Positions 24,442 to 33,322 of a stretch of 49,312 bases of DNA are shown here, one piece after another; position 1 is the stretch's first letter; every line of letters starts with the position of its first letter. This DNA comes from DASQUK01 sp046726215. Its GTDB lineage: Bacteria > Actinomycetota > Acidimicrobiia > Acidimicrobiales > VFJN01. The stretch lies in NCBI GenBank assembly GCA_046726215.1, contig JBKPAA010000082.1, positions 1 through 49,312 on the forward strand, read 5' to 3'. The notes beneath the pieces were generated by a model. The model worked only from the letters and a program-made list of their open reading frames with translations. It was not told the DNA's origin and searched no databases. The translations under genes and the position numbers were made by a program.

Positions 24442-24493
24442 CTCCCATCACGACGTCCGGAACCGGGACCGGCTCGGCGCAACCTCGGGCCGG

Positions 24494-24499
24494 TAGGCT
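24494..24499 (+). promoter_or_regulatory. -10 element TAGGCT, leaderless-type promoter of ffh
   Basis: TAGGCT ends 9 nt before the ATG at 24509. No Shine-Dalgarno is present. Confidence 0.45.
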
Positions 24500-24508
24500 C
24501 TTTTCCTC

Positions 24509-25921
<1,413 letters not shown>

Positions 25922-25957
25922 CCTCGCTACCCCGACACGAAAGAAAGAAGAAGACGA

Positions 25958-26515
25958 GTGGCCGTCAAGCTCCGCCTGATGCGGATGGGCAAGAAGAAGC
26001 AACCGACCTACCGCGTGGTGGCGGCCGATTCCCGGTCCCCTCGCGACGGGCGATTCATCGAGATCGTGGGTGTCTACGACCCGCGTCCAGATCCCTCTGC
26101 GATCCGCATCGACAACGACAGGGCCGTGGACTGGCTTCGCAAGGGCGCTCAGCCCACGGAGTCGGTGCGCAAGTTGCTCGAGATCTCCGGCGCCTGGGAG
26201 ACGTTCAGCGCCGAGGGCGCGGCCCGGTCGGCGCCAGCCGACGCTCCGGCTCAGGCCGCCAAGTCCACCGCCAAGTCGACGGGGACCAAGGCCGCCACCG
26301 AGTCGACGGCCAAGAAGTCGACGGCCAAGAAGACCACCACGAAGGCCGCAGCCAAGTCGACGGCCAAGAAGGCGGCCGCCAGGCCCGAGGCCACGACCGA
26401 GGCGCAGGCTGAGGCCGAGGCGGGCGGGGCTCCCGAGATCGAGCCGGGCGCGGCGGGCGAGCCCGAGAGCGACGTCCAGGCGGACGCCGACGAGACCGCG
26501 GGGGAGAGCGAGTGA
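25958..26515 (+). CDS. rpsP: 30S ribosomal protein S16 with long C-terminal tail
   Basis: The first 85 or so residues are a normal S16 (AVKLRLMRMGKKKQPTYRVV, then DSRSPRDGRFIE). The total is 185 residues because of a tail of about 100: first Lys/Ala/Thr-rich with repeated STAKK-like units resembling histone H1, then acidic Ala/Glu-rich. Extended S16 proteins occur in actinobacteria, but this two-part tail is long. It starts with GTG at 25958; the purine-rich AAGAAAGAAGAAG upstream may act as the ribosome site. The stop overlaps khpA. Confidence 0.95.
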   Translation: MAVKLRLMRMGKKKQPTYRVVAADSRSPRDGRFIEIVGVYDPRPDPSAIRIDNDRAVDWLRKGAQPTESVRKLLEISGAWETFSAEGAARSAPADAPAQAAKSTAKSTGTKAATESTAKKSTAKKTTTKAAAKSTAKKAAARPEATTEAQAEAEAGGAPEIEPGAAGEPESDVQADADETAGESE

Positions 26516-26778
26516 GCGACACCGCCGCGCCGCCCGAGGTGCCGACGGCACGCGCCGTGCTCGAGCACCTGGTGCGCTCCCTGGTGGAGGACCGCGATGC
26601 CGTTCGGGTCGACACCGAGCGGGGCCGTAACCTGCCGCGCCTGACCGTCCGGGTCGGCCCGTCGGACATGGGCCGCGTCATCGGCAAGCGGGGCCGGGTG
26701 GCCCAGGCGATCCGCACCGTGACCCGCGCGGCCGCCGCCCGCGACGGCAGCGACGTCGAGGTCGAGTTCGAGGACTGA
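26512..26778 (+). CDS. khpA: KH-domain RNA-binding protein KhpA
   Basis: An 88-residue single-KH protein (YlqC family) with the GxxG loop in MGRVIGKRGRVAQAI. The usual KhpA position between rpsP and rimM is kept. It acts as an RNA chaperone or cell-envelope-linked RNA binder with KhpB in other bacteria. The GTG at 26512 overlaps the rpsP stop, so translation is probably coupled. Confidence 0.93.
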   Translation: MSDTAAPPEVPTARAVLEHLVRSLVEDRDAVRVDTERGRNLPRLTVRVGPSDMGRVIGKRGRVAQAIRTVTRAAAARDGSDVEVEFED

Positions 26779-26820
26779 GGGTCCCGTGCCGGCGCCTGAC
26801 CCGGTGGTTGGACGGCACCT

Positions 26821-27276
26821 TTGCTCGAGATCGGCCGCGTGATCAGGCCCCATGGGCTGCGCGGCGAGGCGGTGGTCGACCTGACCACCGATCGGATCGA
26901 GCGCCTGGCCCCGGGCACCGTCCTGGCCAGCGACGCGGGGGACCTGACCGTCGCCGCCGCCCGCCGCCACCAGCGCCGCTGGATCGTGGCGTTCGAGGGT
27001 CACGGCGATCGCGAGGCGGCCGAACGCCTGCGGGGCCTTGCCCTACGGGCCGAGGCCCTGGACGATCCCGACGAGCTCTGGGTGCACGACCTGGTCGGCA
27101 GCGAGGTCGTCACCGTTGCCGGGCGGCCTGTGGGCACGTGCGTGGCGGTGGTCGCCAACCCCGCGTCCGACCTGCTCGAGCTCGAGGGTGGGGAGCTGGT
27201 GCCGGTGGTGTTCGTCGTCGAGCGACGGCCCGGCCGGGTCACCATCGACCCGCCGGAGGGCCTGTTCGAGCTCTGA
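26821..27276 (+). CDS. rimM: ribosome maturation factor RimM
   Basis: A 151-residue RimM, which assists 30S head assembly around S19. The N-terminal domain opens LEIGRVIRPHGLRGEAVV, and the PRC-barrel domain includes ELWVHDLVGSEVV, NPASDLLEL and VPVVFVVERRPGRVTIDPPEGL. A TTG at 26821 is the only available start, because an in-frame stop lies at 26797. It is co-transcribed with rpsP, khpA and trmD. Confidence 0.94.
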   Translation: MLEIGRVIRPHGLRGEAVVDLTTDRIERLAPGTVLASDAGDLTVAAARRHQRRWIVAFEGHGDREAAERLRGLALRAEALDDPDELWVHDLVGSEVVTVAGRPVGTCVAVVANPASDLLELEGGELVPVVFVVERRPGRVTIDPPEGLFEL

Positions 27277-27288
27277 CGGGCATTCGAG

Positions 27289-28032
27289 ATGCGCATCGAT
27301 GTCTTCACGATCTTTCCGGGCCTCGTCGACCACTTCGCGGCCCAGAGCCTGGTGGGCAGGGCCAGGGCCGCAGGGACGCTCGACATCCGTGTCCACGACT
27401 TGCGGTCGTGCGCCACCGACCCCCATCGGTCGGTGGACGACGCGCCGTTCGGGGGCGGGGCCGGCATGGTCTTGATGCCGGAGCCGATCTTCGCCGCCGT
27501 CGAGGCCATCGACCCGCCACGGCCGCTGCTCTATCTCGGTCCGGCCGGGCGCCGGTTCGACCAGCAGGCGGCTCGTGAGCTCTCGACCCTGGATGGCGGG
27601 TTCAGCCTGCTGTGCGGCCGCTACGAGGGCATCGACGAGCGGGTGCGGGAGCACCTGTGCGACGGCGAGCTGTCGATCGGTGACGTGGTCCTGGCGGGCG
27701 GGGAGGTGGCCGCGATGCTGGTCATCGAGGCGGTGGGGCGGCTCGTCCCCGGCGTGATGGGCAACCAGGTGTCCGCCGAGGACGAGTCGTTCAGCGACGG
27801 ACTACTCGAGTACCCCCACTACACCCGCCCGGCCGAGTTCCGGGGGTGGGAGGTGCCGGAGGTGCTGCGCTCCGGCGACCACGCCCGGATCGCCCGTTGG
27901 CGCCGAGCCCGGGCGATCCGGCGGACTCTCGACCGCCGCCCGGATCTCATCGAGTCGCGGGGTGGCGTGACCGCCGACGAGCGCTCACTCCTGATCGAGT
28001 TCGGCCTCGATGACGAGCGCAAAGGCACCTGA
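27289..28032 (+). CDS. trmD: tRNA (guanine(37)-N1)-methyltransferase
   Basis: A 247-residue SPOUT methyltransferase that makes m1G37 in tRNAs. Conserved segments are MRIDVFTIFPG, DDAPFGGGAGMVL, LLCGRYEGIDERV, the knot region SIGDVVLAGGEVAAM, and the catalytic-loop ESFSDGLLEYPHYTRP. Length is usual. It lies 12 nt after rimM. Confidence 0.97.
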   Translation: MRIDVFTIFPGLVDHFAAQSLVGRARAAGTLDIRVHDLRSCATDPHRSVDDAPFGGGAGMVLMPEPIFAAVEAIDPPRPLLYLGPAGRRFDQQAARELSTLDGGFSLLCGRYEGIDERVREHLCDGELSIGDVVLAGGEVAAMLVIEAVGRLVPGVMGNQVSAEDESFSDGLLEYPHYTRPAEFRGWEVPEVLRSGDHARIARWRRARAIRRTLDRRPDLIESRGGVTADERSLLIEFGLDDERKGT

Positions 28033-28060
28033 GGCCCGTCGCGTGGATGGGCTTGTGACT

Positions 28061-28090
28061 TTGTGTTCCGTTCGCCACCCCCGATAGCAT
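28061..28090 (+). promoter_or_regulatory. candidate rplS promoter
   Basis: TTGTGT (28061-28066) and TAGCAT (28085-28090) are 18 bp apart. They would give rplS a leader of about 38 nt, separating it from the rpsP-trmD transcript. Confidence 0.4.
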
Positions 28091-28134
28091 CATCGGTCCG
28101 CCGCACCTCCCAGGACGACCAAGGCGACCGCGCG

Positions 28135-28482
28135 ATGAATCCCACCGATCTCGTCGATCAGACCAGCCTGCGCACCGACATCCCCGACTTCGCCCCCGGT
28201 GACACGCTCAAGGTCCACGTCCGAGTGGTCGAGGGCTCCAAGGAGCGGGTCCAGGTGTTCCAGGGCGTCGTCATCGGACGCTCGGGCTCGGGTATCCGCG
28301 AGACGTTCAAGGTGCGCAAGGTCAGCTATGGCGTCGGTGTCGAGCGCACGTTCCCGCTCCACACACCGACCATCGCCAAGATCGAGGTCGTCAGCCGGGG
28401 CGACGTCCGCCGCGCCAAGCTCTACTACCTGCGCGATCGCATCGGTAAGGCCGCCAAGGTCCGCGAGAAGCGCGACACCTGA
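28135..28482 (+). CDS. rplS: 50S ribosomal protein L19
   Basis: A 115-residue L19 with FAPGDTLKVHVRVVEG, RVQVFQGVVIGR, GIRETFKVRKVSYGVGVERTF and the basic end LRDRIGKAAKVREKR. The ATG at 28135 was chosen; an in-frame ATG at 28063 would overlap the promoter. In most actinobacteria lepB and rnhB follow, but here the DUF2469 gene comes next. Confidence 0.96.
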   Translation: MNPTDLVDQTSLRTDIPDFAPGDTLKVHVRVVEGSKERVQVFQGVVIGRSGSGIRETFKVRKVSYGVGVERTFPLHTPTIAKIEVVSRGDVRRAKLYYLRDRIGKAAKVREKRDT

Positions 28483-28510
28483 GCCGACCGCCGGTGGTTG
28501 GTACCGCCGG

Positions 28511-28516
28511 TAGGGT
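28511..28516 (+). promoter_or_regulatory. -10 element TAGGGT, leaderless promoter of the DUF2469 gene
   Basis: TAGGGT ends 8 nt before the ATG at 28525. No Shine-Dalgarno is present. Confidence 0.45.
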
Positions 28517-28524
28517 GCCCCCTC

Positions 28525-28818
28525 ATGAGCGCCGAGGATCTCGAGCAGTACGAGGCCGACATCGAGCTCCAGCTCTACAAGGAGTACAAGGACCTGACGC
28601 CGATGTTCTCGTACGTCGTCGAGACCGATCGGCGCTCCTACCTGGCCAACCAGGTGCGCCAGACGGTCCGCAACGAGGGCGGGCGCACCTACATCGAGCT
28701 CGAGCTGCACGATGCCTGGGTGTGGGACATGTACCGCACCAGCCGGTTCGTCCAGTCGGTGAAGATCGTCACGTTCAAGGACGTGAACGTCGAGGAGCTC
28801 CCCGCCAAGGAGCTGTAG
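28525..28818 (+). CDS. DUF2469 family protein
   Basis: A 97-residue protein almost confined to actinobacteria, opening MSAEDLEQYEADIELQLYKE, with VETDRRSYLANQV and ELHDAWVWDMYR. The mycobacterial counterpart is Rv2901c, also just upstream of yraN. Function is unknown; it is acidic and aromatic-rich, without membrane segments. yraN starts at the next base. Confidence 0.9.
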   Translation: MSAEDLEQYEADIELQLYKEYKDLTPMFSYVVETDRRSYLANQVRQTVRNEGGRTYIELELHDAWVWDMYRTSRFVQSVKIVTFKDVNVEELPAKEL

Positions 28819-29193
28819 GTGGCCGGGCGTGACCGCCCCCGCGCCCACCGCCAGCGGCTCGGGGCGCTCGGCGAGGACCGGGCCGCCGACTGGTACCGGG
28901 CTGCCGGCTACGAGGTGATCGCGCGCAACTGGCGGTGCGCCGAGGGCGAGCTCGATCTGGTGGTTGCCTTGCCGGGCGAGCTGGTCTTCTGCGAGGTGAA
29001 GACCCGAACGTCCGACCGTTTCGGCGTCCCGGCCGAGGCGGTGACGGCCGCCAAGCAGCGACGCCTCCGGACGCTCGCGGCCAGGTTCCTGGCCGAGCAT
29101 CCCTTACCCGACGCCCCGGGGGCGCGGAGCCTCCGCTTCGACGTGGTGGCGGTGACCGGGTCGGCGGTCGACGTGATCCAGGCGGCATTCTGA
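28819..29193 (+). CDS. YraN/UPF0102 family putative endonuclease
   Basis: A 124-residue protein with the restriction-endonuclease-like fold core: LGALGEDRAADWYRAAGYEV, then GELDLVV and FCEVKTR, whose Glu/Asp-Lys residues form a putative metal-dependent nuclease site. The family lies between DUF2469 and comM in actinobacteria. Its physiological substrate is unknown, but the location beside comM and dprA suggests DNA processing. It starts with GTG immediately after the DUF2469 stop. Confidence 0.92.
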   Translation: MAGRDRPRAHRQRLGALGEDRAADWYRAAGYEVIARNWRCAEGELDLVVALPGELVFCEVKTRTSDRFGVPAEAVTAAKQRRLRTLAARFLAEHPLPDAPGARSLRFDVVAVTGSAVDVIQAAF

Positions 29194-29195
29194 CC

Positions 29196-29306
29196 TCAGC
29201 CCGTCAGGGCCCAGATGACGAGGGCGGCGCACACGACCAGCGCCGCCGCCACCATCACGTAGTCGGCCGGCGAGCGTCGGCTCGGGCGGAACGGGTTGAA
29301 GCCCAC
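29196..29306 (-). CDS. 36-residue single-pass membrane protein
   Basis: A very small gene on the minus strand. The GTG at 29306 starts (M)GFNPFRPSRRSPADYV, a basic N-terminus, followed by one transmembrane helix of about 18 residues (MVAAALVVCAALVIWALTG) ending at the C-terminus. The sequence resembles tiny actinobacterial proteins with a NPFR-basic start and one helix, which I recognise only by pattern. GATACT (29313-29318, minus) lies 6 nt upstream as a leaderless-type -10. The stop is 2 nt past the convergent yraN stop. Confidence 0.6.
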   Translation of the reverse strand: MGFNPFRPSRRSPADYVMVAAALVVCAALVIWALTG

Positions 29307-29312
29307 CGCCTC

Positions 29313-29318
29313 AGTATC
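29313..29318 (-). promoter_or_regulatory. -10 element GATACT for the 36-residue membrane protein
   Basis: GATACT on the minus strand ends 6 nt before the GTG at 29306, consistent with a leaderless start. The GAGGCAAY array begins about 19 nt further upstream. Confidence 0.4.
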
Positions 29319-29336
29319 GTGCCCGCGAGGGCCGTC

Positions 29337-29502
29337 GAGGCAACAGCCCGTTGGCCCCCATGGCGGGCCGGCGAGGCAATCGCTGGTTGGCGCGCCCGTG
29401 GGCCGGTGAGGCAATAGCCCTCGTTCCGCCGAGGCTGAGGCAATAGCTGTCGGTGTTCGTGCGCCATTGCCTCGGGCTCCCGTTGGCGTTCGCAATTGCC
29501 TC
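29337..29502. repeat. phased GAGGCAAY repeat array, copy 2
   Basis: Six motifs: GAGGCAAC at 29337, GAGGCAAT at 29373, 29408 and 29437, then inverted ATTGCCTC at 29466 and 29495. Start-to-start distances are 36, 35, 29, 29 and 29. The last three spacers are exactly 21 nt and unrelated in sequence; the first two (28 and 27 nt) resemble each other, with GTTGGC and GGGCCGG in common, as if tandemly duplicated. The four-forward/two-reverse layout extends the pattern at 4917-5010. No coding potential is evident. Confidence 0.75.
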
Positions 29503-29544
29503 GCGGCGCGCACCGGCCACCGCTCAGGCGATCCGGCGCCACGG

Positions 29545-29589
29545 CGGATCAGGCAGCCATGGATCACTTTCGTTGCCTGGACTGATCCG
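29545..29589. repeat. imperfect inverted repeat upstream of comM
   Basis: CGGATCA (29545-29551) pairs with TGATCCG (29583-29589), and GGCA (29552-29555) with TGCC (29574-29577), leaving a 5-nt bulge. It could be a hairpin or a weak operator between the repeat array and the comM promoter. Confidence 0.4.
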
Positions 29590-29599
29590 GCCGTAAATG

Positions 29600-29623
29600 T
29601 CACACCCTTCGGGTATGGTGTGA
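29600..29623 (+). promoter_or_regulatory. comM promoter with operator-like palindrome
   Basis: A perfect palindrome, TCACACC-N10-GGTGTGA, overlaps a -10 element TATGGT (29614-29619). A dimeric regulator bound here would block RNA polymerase. No matching regulator gene is adjacent. Confidence 0.5.
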
Positions 29624-29675
29624 GCACGCTGCGGTCGTAGGGCCGAGCTGGGTCGGGGGCTCCCGAGGACCGGGC

Positions 29676-29709
29676 GGCCTCCCTGAGGTCCCGCTTTCGT
29701 CAGGAGGCC
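29676..29709 (+). promoter_or_regulatory. hairpin masking the comM Shine-Dalgarno
   Basis: GGCCTCC (29676-29682) is the exact complement of GGAGGCC (29703-29709), which contains the AGGAGG Shine-Dalgarno of comM. With a 20-nt loop, the stem would hide the ribosome site until opened, suggesting translational control. Confidence 0.45.
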
Positions 29710-29715
29710 CTGCTC

Positions 29716-31230
29716 GTGCTCGCTTCCGTCGCGTCGGCGACCCTGCTCGGCGTCGAGGGCCGGCCCGTTCGGGTCGAGGTCCACGTCTCCAAGGGGTTGC
29801 CCGGTTTCACCGTGGTCGGGCTTCCCGACACCACTTGCCGTGAGGCGCGTGATCGCGTCCGTGCCGCGCTGATGTCCTCCCGGCTGGCATGGCCCAACGC
29901 TCGGGTCACGGTCAACCTGGCGCCGCCGGACGTGCGCAAGGTCGGCGCCGGGCTCGATCTCGCCATCGCCGTGGGCCTGCTGGTGGCGAGCGAGCAGCTA
30001 CCGCCAGCCTCCTGCGAGGGACGCGCCTTCGTGGGTGAGCTGGGTCTCGACGGCTCGGTGCGAGCGATACCCGGTGCATTGCCGCTGATCGACGCGCTGG
30101 TCGATCCCGAGGTCGTGGTGCCGGCCGGGTGCACGGTGGAGGCGCAGCTCATCGGCCGCCACGTGATCCGGCCCGTGGGTCGCCTCGAGGAGCTGGTGCG
30201 TGCGCTCACGGGTCGGGGTCCGTGGCCCGACCCGCCGGAGCCGGTGGTGTTGCCGCCGCCGGCCCCCGGCCCCGACCTCGCCGACGTGCGGGGCCAACCC
30301 GCCGCCCGGTTCGCGCTCGAGGTCGCCGCTGCGGGCGGGCACCATCTTCTGCTCATCGGTCCGCCGGGGGCGGGCAAGACGATGCTGGCCCGCCGGCTGG
30401 CGGGGCTGCTGCCCGACCTCAACCCGAACCAGGCCCTCGAGACCACCTGCATCCACTCGGCCGCCGCGCAACCGCTGCCGCCCGGAGGCCTCATACGCCG
30501 CCCACCCCTTCGGGCGCCGCACCACGGGGCGTCCGCAGTCTCGCTGGTCGGTGGGGGTTCGGGCTCGATGCAGCCCGGCGAGGTCTCGCTCGCCCACAAC
30601 GGCGTGCTGTTCCTTGACGAGGTCGGCGAGTTCGAGCCGTTGGTGCTCGACAACCTGCGCCAGCCGCTGGAGGAGGGCGTCATCCGGGTGGCCCGGGCCG
30701 CCGCCAAGGTGACGTTTCCGGCGCGGGTGCTGCTGGTGGGGGCCATGAACCCCTGTCCCTGCGGGGAGGGCGGGCCACCGGGCGGGTGCCGATGCTCCGG
30801 CGCCGCCCGTGCCCGCTACGCACGCCGGCTGTCGGGTCCCCTGCTCGACCGCTTCGACCTTCGCGTCGAGGTGGGCAGGCCCGACGTCGCCGAGCTGCTC
30901 GACTCGTCAGCCGGGGAGGCAACGATCGATGTGGCGGCGCGAGTGGCGATGGCGCGCGAAGTGGCGGCCAGGCGCGACGTCGGCGCCAACATCGAGCTCC
31001 CGGCATGGCGGCTCGACGATGTGGCGCCGCTCGACCGTGCCGCAACGCGGTTGGTCGAACGGGCGCTGCGGGCCGGGCGCCTCACGGGGCGGGGCCTCGG
31101 CGGCGTCCGCCGGGTGGCCCGGACCATCGCCGACCTCGCCGGCCACCCCGGTCCCCTGGGCTTCGAGCACGTGAGCATGGCATTGGCGTTGCGGGCCGAC
31201 CCGCTCTGTCTCGACTGGCGGGTGGCGTGA
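29716..31230 (+). CDS. comM: YifB/ComM family Mg-chelatase-like AAA ATPase
   Basis: A 504-residue ComM-type protein; in naturally competent bacteria ComM is a hexameric helicase promoting branch migration during recombination. It has an N-terminal ChlI domain (LLGVEGRPVRVEVHVSKGLPGF, VVGLPDTTCREARDRV), then the AAA core with LLLIGPPGAGKTMLAR (about 218) and VLFLDEVGEF. MNPCPCGEGG and DRFDLRVEV complete it, with a C-terminal helical domain. The GTG at 29716 has AGGAGG 8 nt upstream. dprA overlaps its stop. Confidence 0.94.
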   Translation: MLASVASATLLGVEGRPVRVEVHVSKGLPGFTVVGLPDTTCREARDRVRAALMSSRLAWPNARVTVNLAPPDVRKVGAGLDLAIAVGLLVASEQLPPASCEGRAFVGELGLDGSVRAIPGALPLIDALVDPEVVVPAGCTVEAQLIGRHVIRPVGRLEELVRALTGRGPWPDPPEPVVLPPPAPGPDLADVRGQPAARFALEVAAAGGHHLLLIGPPGAGKTMLARRLAGLLPDLNPNQALETTCIHSAAAQPLPPGGLIRRPPLRAPHHGASAVSLVGGGSGSMQPGEVSLAHNGVLFLDEVGEFEPLVLDNLRQPLEEGVIRVARAAAKVTFPARVLLVGAMNPCPCGEGGPPGGCRCSGAARARYARRLSGPLLDRFDLRVEVGRPDVAELLDSSAGEATIDVAARVAMAREVAARRDVGANIELPAWRLDDVAPLDRAATRLVERALRAGRLTGRGLGGVRRVARTIADLAGHPGPLGFEHVSMALALRADPLCLDWRVA

Positions 31231-32408
31231 TCGGCCGGGCCCTGCGTCGCGCCGGCGGCGGCACGGCGGCGTCGGATCTTCCCGCCGAGGCGTTCGCCGC
31301 CACCCTCTCCGGGCTGCCGGGCATGGGGCCGGCACGACTGGCCGCCATTCTCCGGGCCGAGCCGGCCGGTCTCGCCTGGGAACGCATCCACGGCGGCGCC
31401 CGGTGGCGCGACGCCGAGGTGGTGGCGGCGCTGGGGCCCCGAGCCGACAGTCTGCTGGCCCGCTGGAGCCGAGCTGCCCGGGAGACAGAGCCGGTTGCGG
31501 TTTGGCGGTCGATCGTCGACGAGGGCATCGGCGTCGCCGTCATCGGCTCGACCGCGTACCCGCCGGCCCTGGCCGCCGACATCGAACCGCCGGCGATCGT
31601 GTTCCATCGCGGTTCGCCCGACGTCGTGGCCGGTCCCCGGGTAGCGGTGGTGGGCACCCGCCGGTGCAGCGCCACGGGCGCCGCCATCGCCTGGGAACTG
31701 GGGCGCGACCTGGCCGCCGCCGGGGTGTCGGTCGTGTCGGGGCTCGCCTCGGGCATCGACGGCGCCGGCCATCGCGGCGCCCTGGCGGCCGTGGGAGATG
31801 GCGCTCCGGCCCCGCCAATCGGCGTGGTCGGGAGCGGTCTCGACGTCGTCTATCCCCGCGGTCAGGCGGAGCTGTGGCGTGCGGTGGCGTCGCGAGGCGT
31901 CCTGCTGTCAGAGGCGCCGCTGGGCGCACGGCCGGAGCGCTGGCGCTTTCCGGCGCGCAACCGCATCATTGCCGCACTCGCCGACCTGGTCGTGGTCGTC
32001 GAGTCACACCGCGCCGGCGGATCGATGCACACCGTCGACGAGGCCGACCGGCGCGGCGTCGACGTGATGGCGGTCCCCGGTTCGATCCGGGCGCCGGCGT
32101 CGGCGGGCACCAATGGGCTGCTCGCCGAGGGCCGGGCGCCGGTCTGTTCGGCCGACGACGTGATGGTGGCCCTGGGCTTGCGGCCCGCCGGTCGCCGGGC
32201 CCGCGTCGAGACGCGGCCTCGGCCCGAGGCCGGCGATGCCGCGGTGCTCGATGCGGTGGGCTGGCAGCCGGCCACCCTCGACCAGATCGGGGTGCGCACC
32301 GGGCACGACCTGGCGGTCCTGGCACCGGCGCTGGATCGACTGTGCGAGGCGGGATGGGTGGCTAGGCGCGGCGGCTGGTACGAGAGGGTCGCGGGAGGAG
32401 CCCCATGA
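31227..32408 (+). CDS. dprA: DNA-processing protein DprA
   Basis: A 393-residue DprA/Smf, which loads RecA onto incoming single-stranded DNA. An N-terminal helical (HhH-like) region of about 95 residues contains GLPGMGPARLAAIL. The Rossmann-like core has VAVVGTRRCSATG, VSGLASGIDGAGHRGAL, SGLDVVYPRG and FPARNRIIAALADLVVVVES. The C-terminal winged helix (about 330-393) begins after a basic linker. The GTG overlaps the comM stop, so the pair is translationally coupled. Confidence 0.95.
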   Translation: MIGRALRRAGGGTAASDLPAEAFAATLSGLPGMGPARLAAILRAEPAGLAWERIHGGARWRDAEVVAALGPRADSLLARWSRAARETEPVAVWRSIVDEGIGVAVIGSTAYPPALAADIEPPAIVFHRGSPDVVAGPRVAVVGTRRCSATGAAIAWELGRDLAAAGVSVVSGLASGIDGAGHRGALAAVGDGAPAPPIGVVGSGLDVVYPRGQAELWRAVASRGVLLSEAPLGARPERWRFPARNRIIAALADLVVVVESHRAGGSMHTVDEADRRGVDVMAVPGSIRAPASAGTNGLLAEGRAPVCSADDVMVALGLRPAGRRARVETRPRPEAGDAAVLDAVGWQPATLDQIGVRTGHDLAVLAPALDRLCEAGWVARRGGWYERVAGGAP

Positions 32409-32415
32409 CTGCCGG

Positions 32416-32421
32416 TACCTT
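32416..32421 (+). promoter_or_regulatory. -10 element TACCTT, leaderless promoter of xerC
   Basis: TACCTT ends 8 nt before the GTG at 32430. The alternative starts, TTG 32421 and GTG 32424, would lie inside or directly against this element. Confidence 0.4.
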
Positions 32422-32429
32422 TGGTGATC

Positions 32430-33311
32430 GTGGCGCCGGGCTGGCGAGTCGAGGAGTTCACCCACTCGCTGACTGCGGCGGCACCGTCCACGGTCGAGGC
32501 GTACGGGCGCGACCTGGCGTCTTTCGTCACCTGGGCCGAGCGCGTGGGGCTGAGGTCGCCGGCCGACGTGCAGCGCACGACGATCCGGCGGTACCTGGCC
32601 TTCCTCGCGACGCGGGGGTTCGCCCGCCGCACCATCGCCCGGCGGGCCTCGGCGCTGCGCCGTTATTTCGGCTGGGCCCGGCGCGTGGGCGTCACCACCA
32701 GCGATCCGACGGCGGGCCTGAGCGCGCCCAGGGGCGAGGCGCGGCTGCCGCGGGTCCTGCACCCCGGCGAGCTGCGCTCGCTGCTGGACGAGTCGGCCCC
32801 CGGCGGCGCGGACGGTGGCCGCGACCTGCGCGACACGGCCCTGCTCGAGCTCCTCTACGGCAGCGGCCTGCGCGTGGCCGAGGCCGCGGCGCTCGACGTC
32901 GACGACCTCGACCTGGCGCGGCAGCGGGTCCGGGTGTGGGGGAAGGGCGGCAAGCAGCGCCTCGTCCCTCTGAGCGATCCTGCGGTCGACGGCCTGCGGC
33001 GCTGGCTCGCCGACGGCCGCCCCGAGCTTGCGACGGAGGCGTCGCCGGCGGCGGCCGTCTTCCTCAACCAGCGTGGACGGCGGCTGACGCCGCGCGACGC
33101 TCGACGCGTGCTCGATCGGCGAGCGGTGGCGCCGACTCACCCCCATGCGTTGCGGCACACCTTTGCCACCCACCTGCTCGACGGGGGCGCCGACCTGCGG
33201 GCTGTCCAGGAACTCCTCGGCCATGCAGACCTGGCGACCACGCAGCGTTACACTCACGTCTCCAAGGAACGGCTACGGACCGTGTTCGATGCCACTCACC
33301 CGCGGGCTTAG
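32430..33311 (+). CDS. xerC: tyrosine recombinase XerC-like
   Basis: A 293-residue tyrosine recombinase, probably the XerC partner that resolves chromosome dimers at dif. The N-terminal SAM-like domain spans about 1-95. Catalytic residues by pattern are Arg148 (GSGLRVAE), Lys172 (GKGGKQRLVPL), His239 and Arg242 (HALRHTFATHLL), His265 (LLGHADLATT) and the nucleophile Tyr274 (QRYTHV). All are present. The position between dprA and whiG is conserved in actinobacteria and argues against a mobile integrase. Confidence 0.93.
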   Translation: MAPGWRVEEFTHSLTAAAPSTVEAYGRDLASFVTWAERVGLRSPADVQRTTIRRYLAFLATRGFARRTIARRASALRRYFGWARRVGVTTSDPTAGLSAPRGEARLPRVLHPGELRSLLDESAPGGADGGRDLRDTALLELLYGSGLRVAEAAALDVDDLDLARQRVRVWGKGGKQRLVPLSDPAVDGLRRWLADGRPELATEASPAAAVFLNQRGRRLTPRDARRVLDRRAVAPTHPHALRHTFATHLLDGGADLRAVQELLGHADLATTQRYTHVSKERLRTVFDATHPRA

Positions 33312-33322
33312 GGGCACAGTAC

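Noticed and set aside
29337..29502. CRISPR array
   Set aside because: The repeated unit is only 8 bp, copies occur in both orientations and no cas genes are present, so it does not meet the CRISPR pattern despite regular spacing.
32430..33311. Phage or integron integrase
   Set aside because: It is a tyrosine recombinase, but its place between dprA and whiG and its length match chromosomal XerC; no attachment site or mobile cargo is visible.
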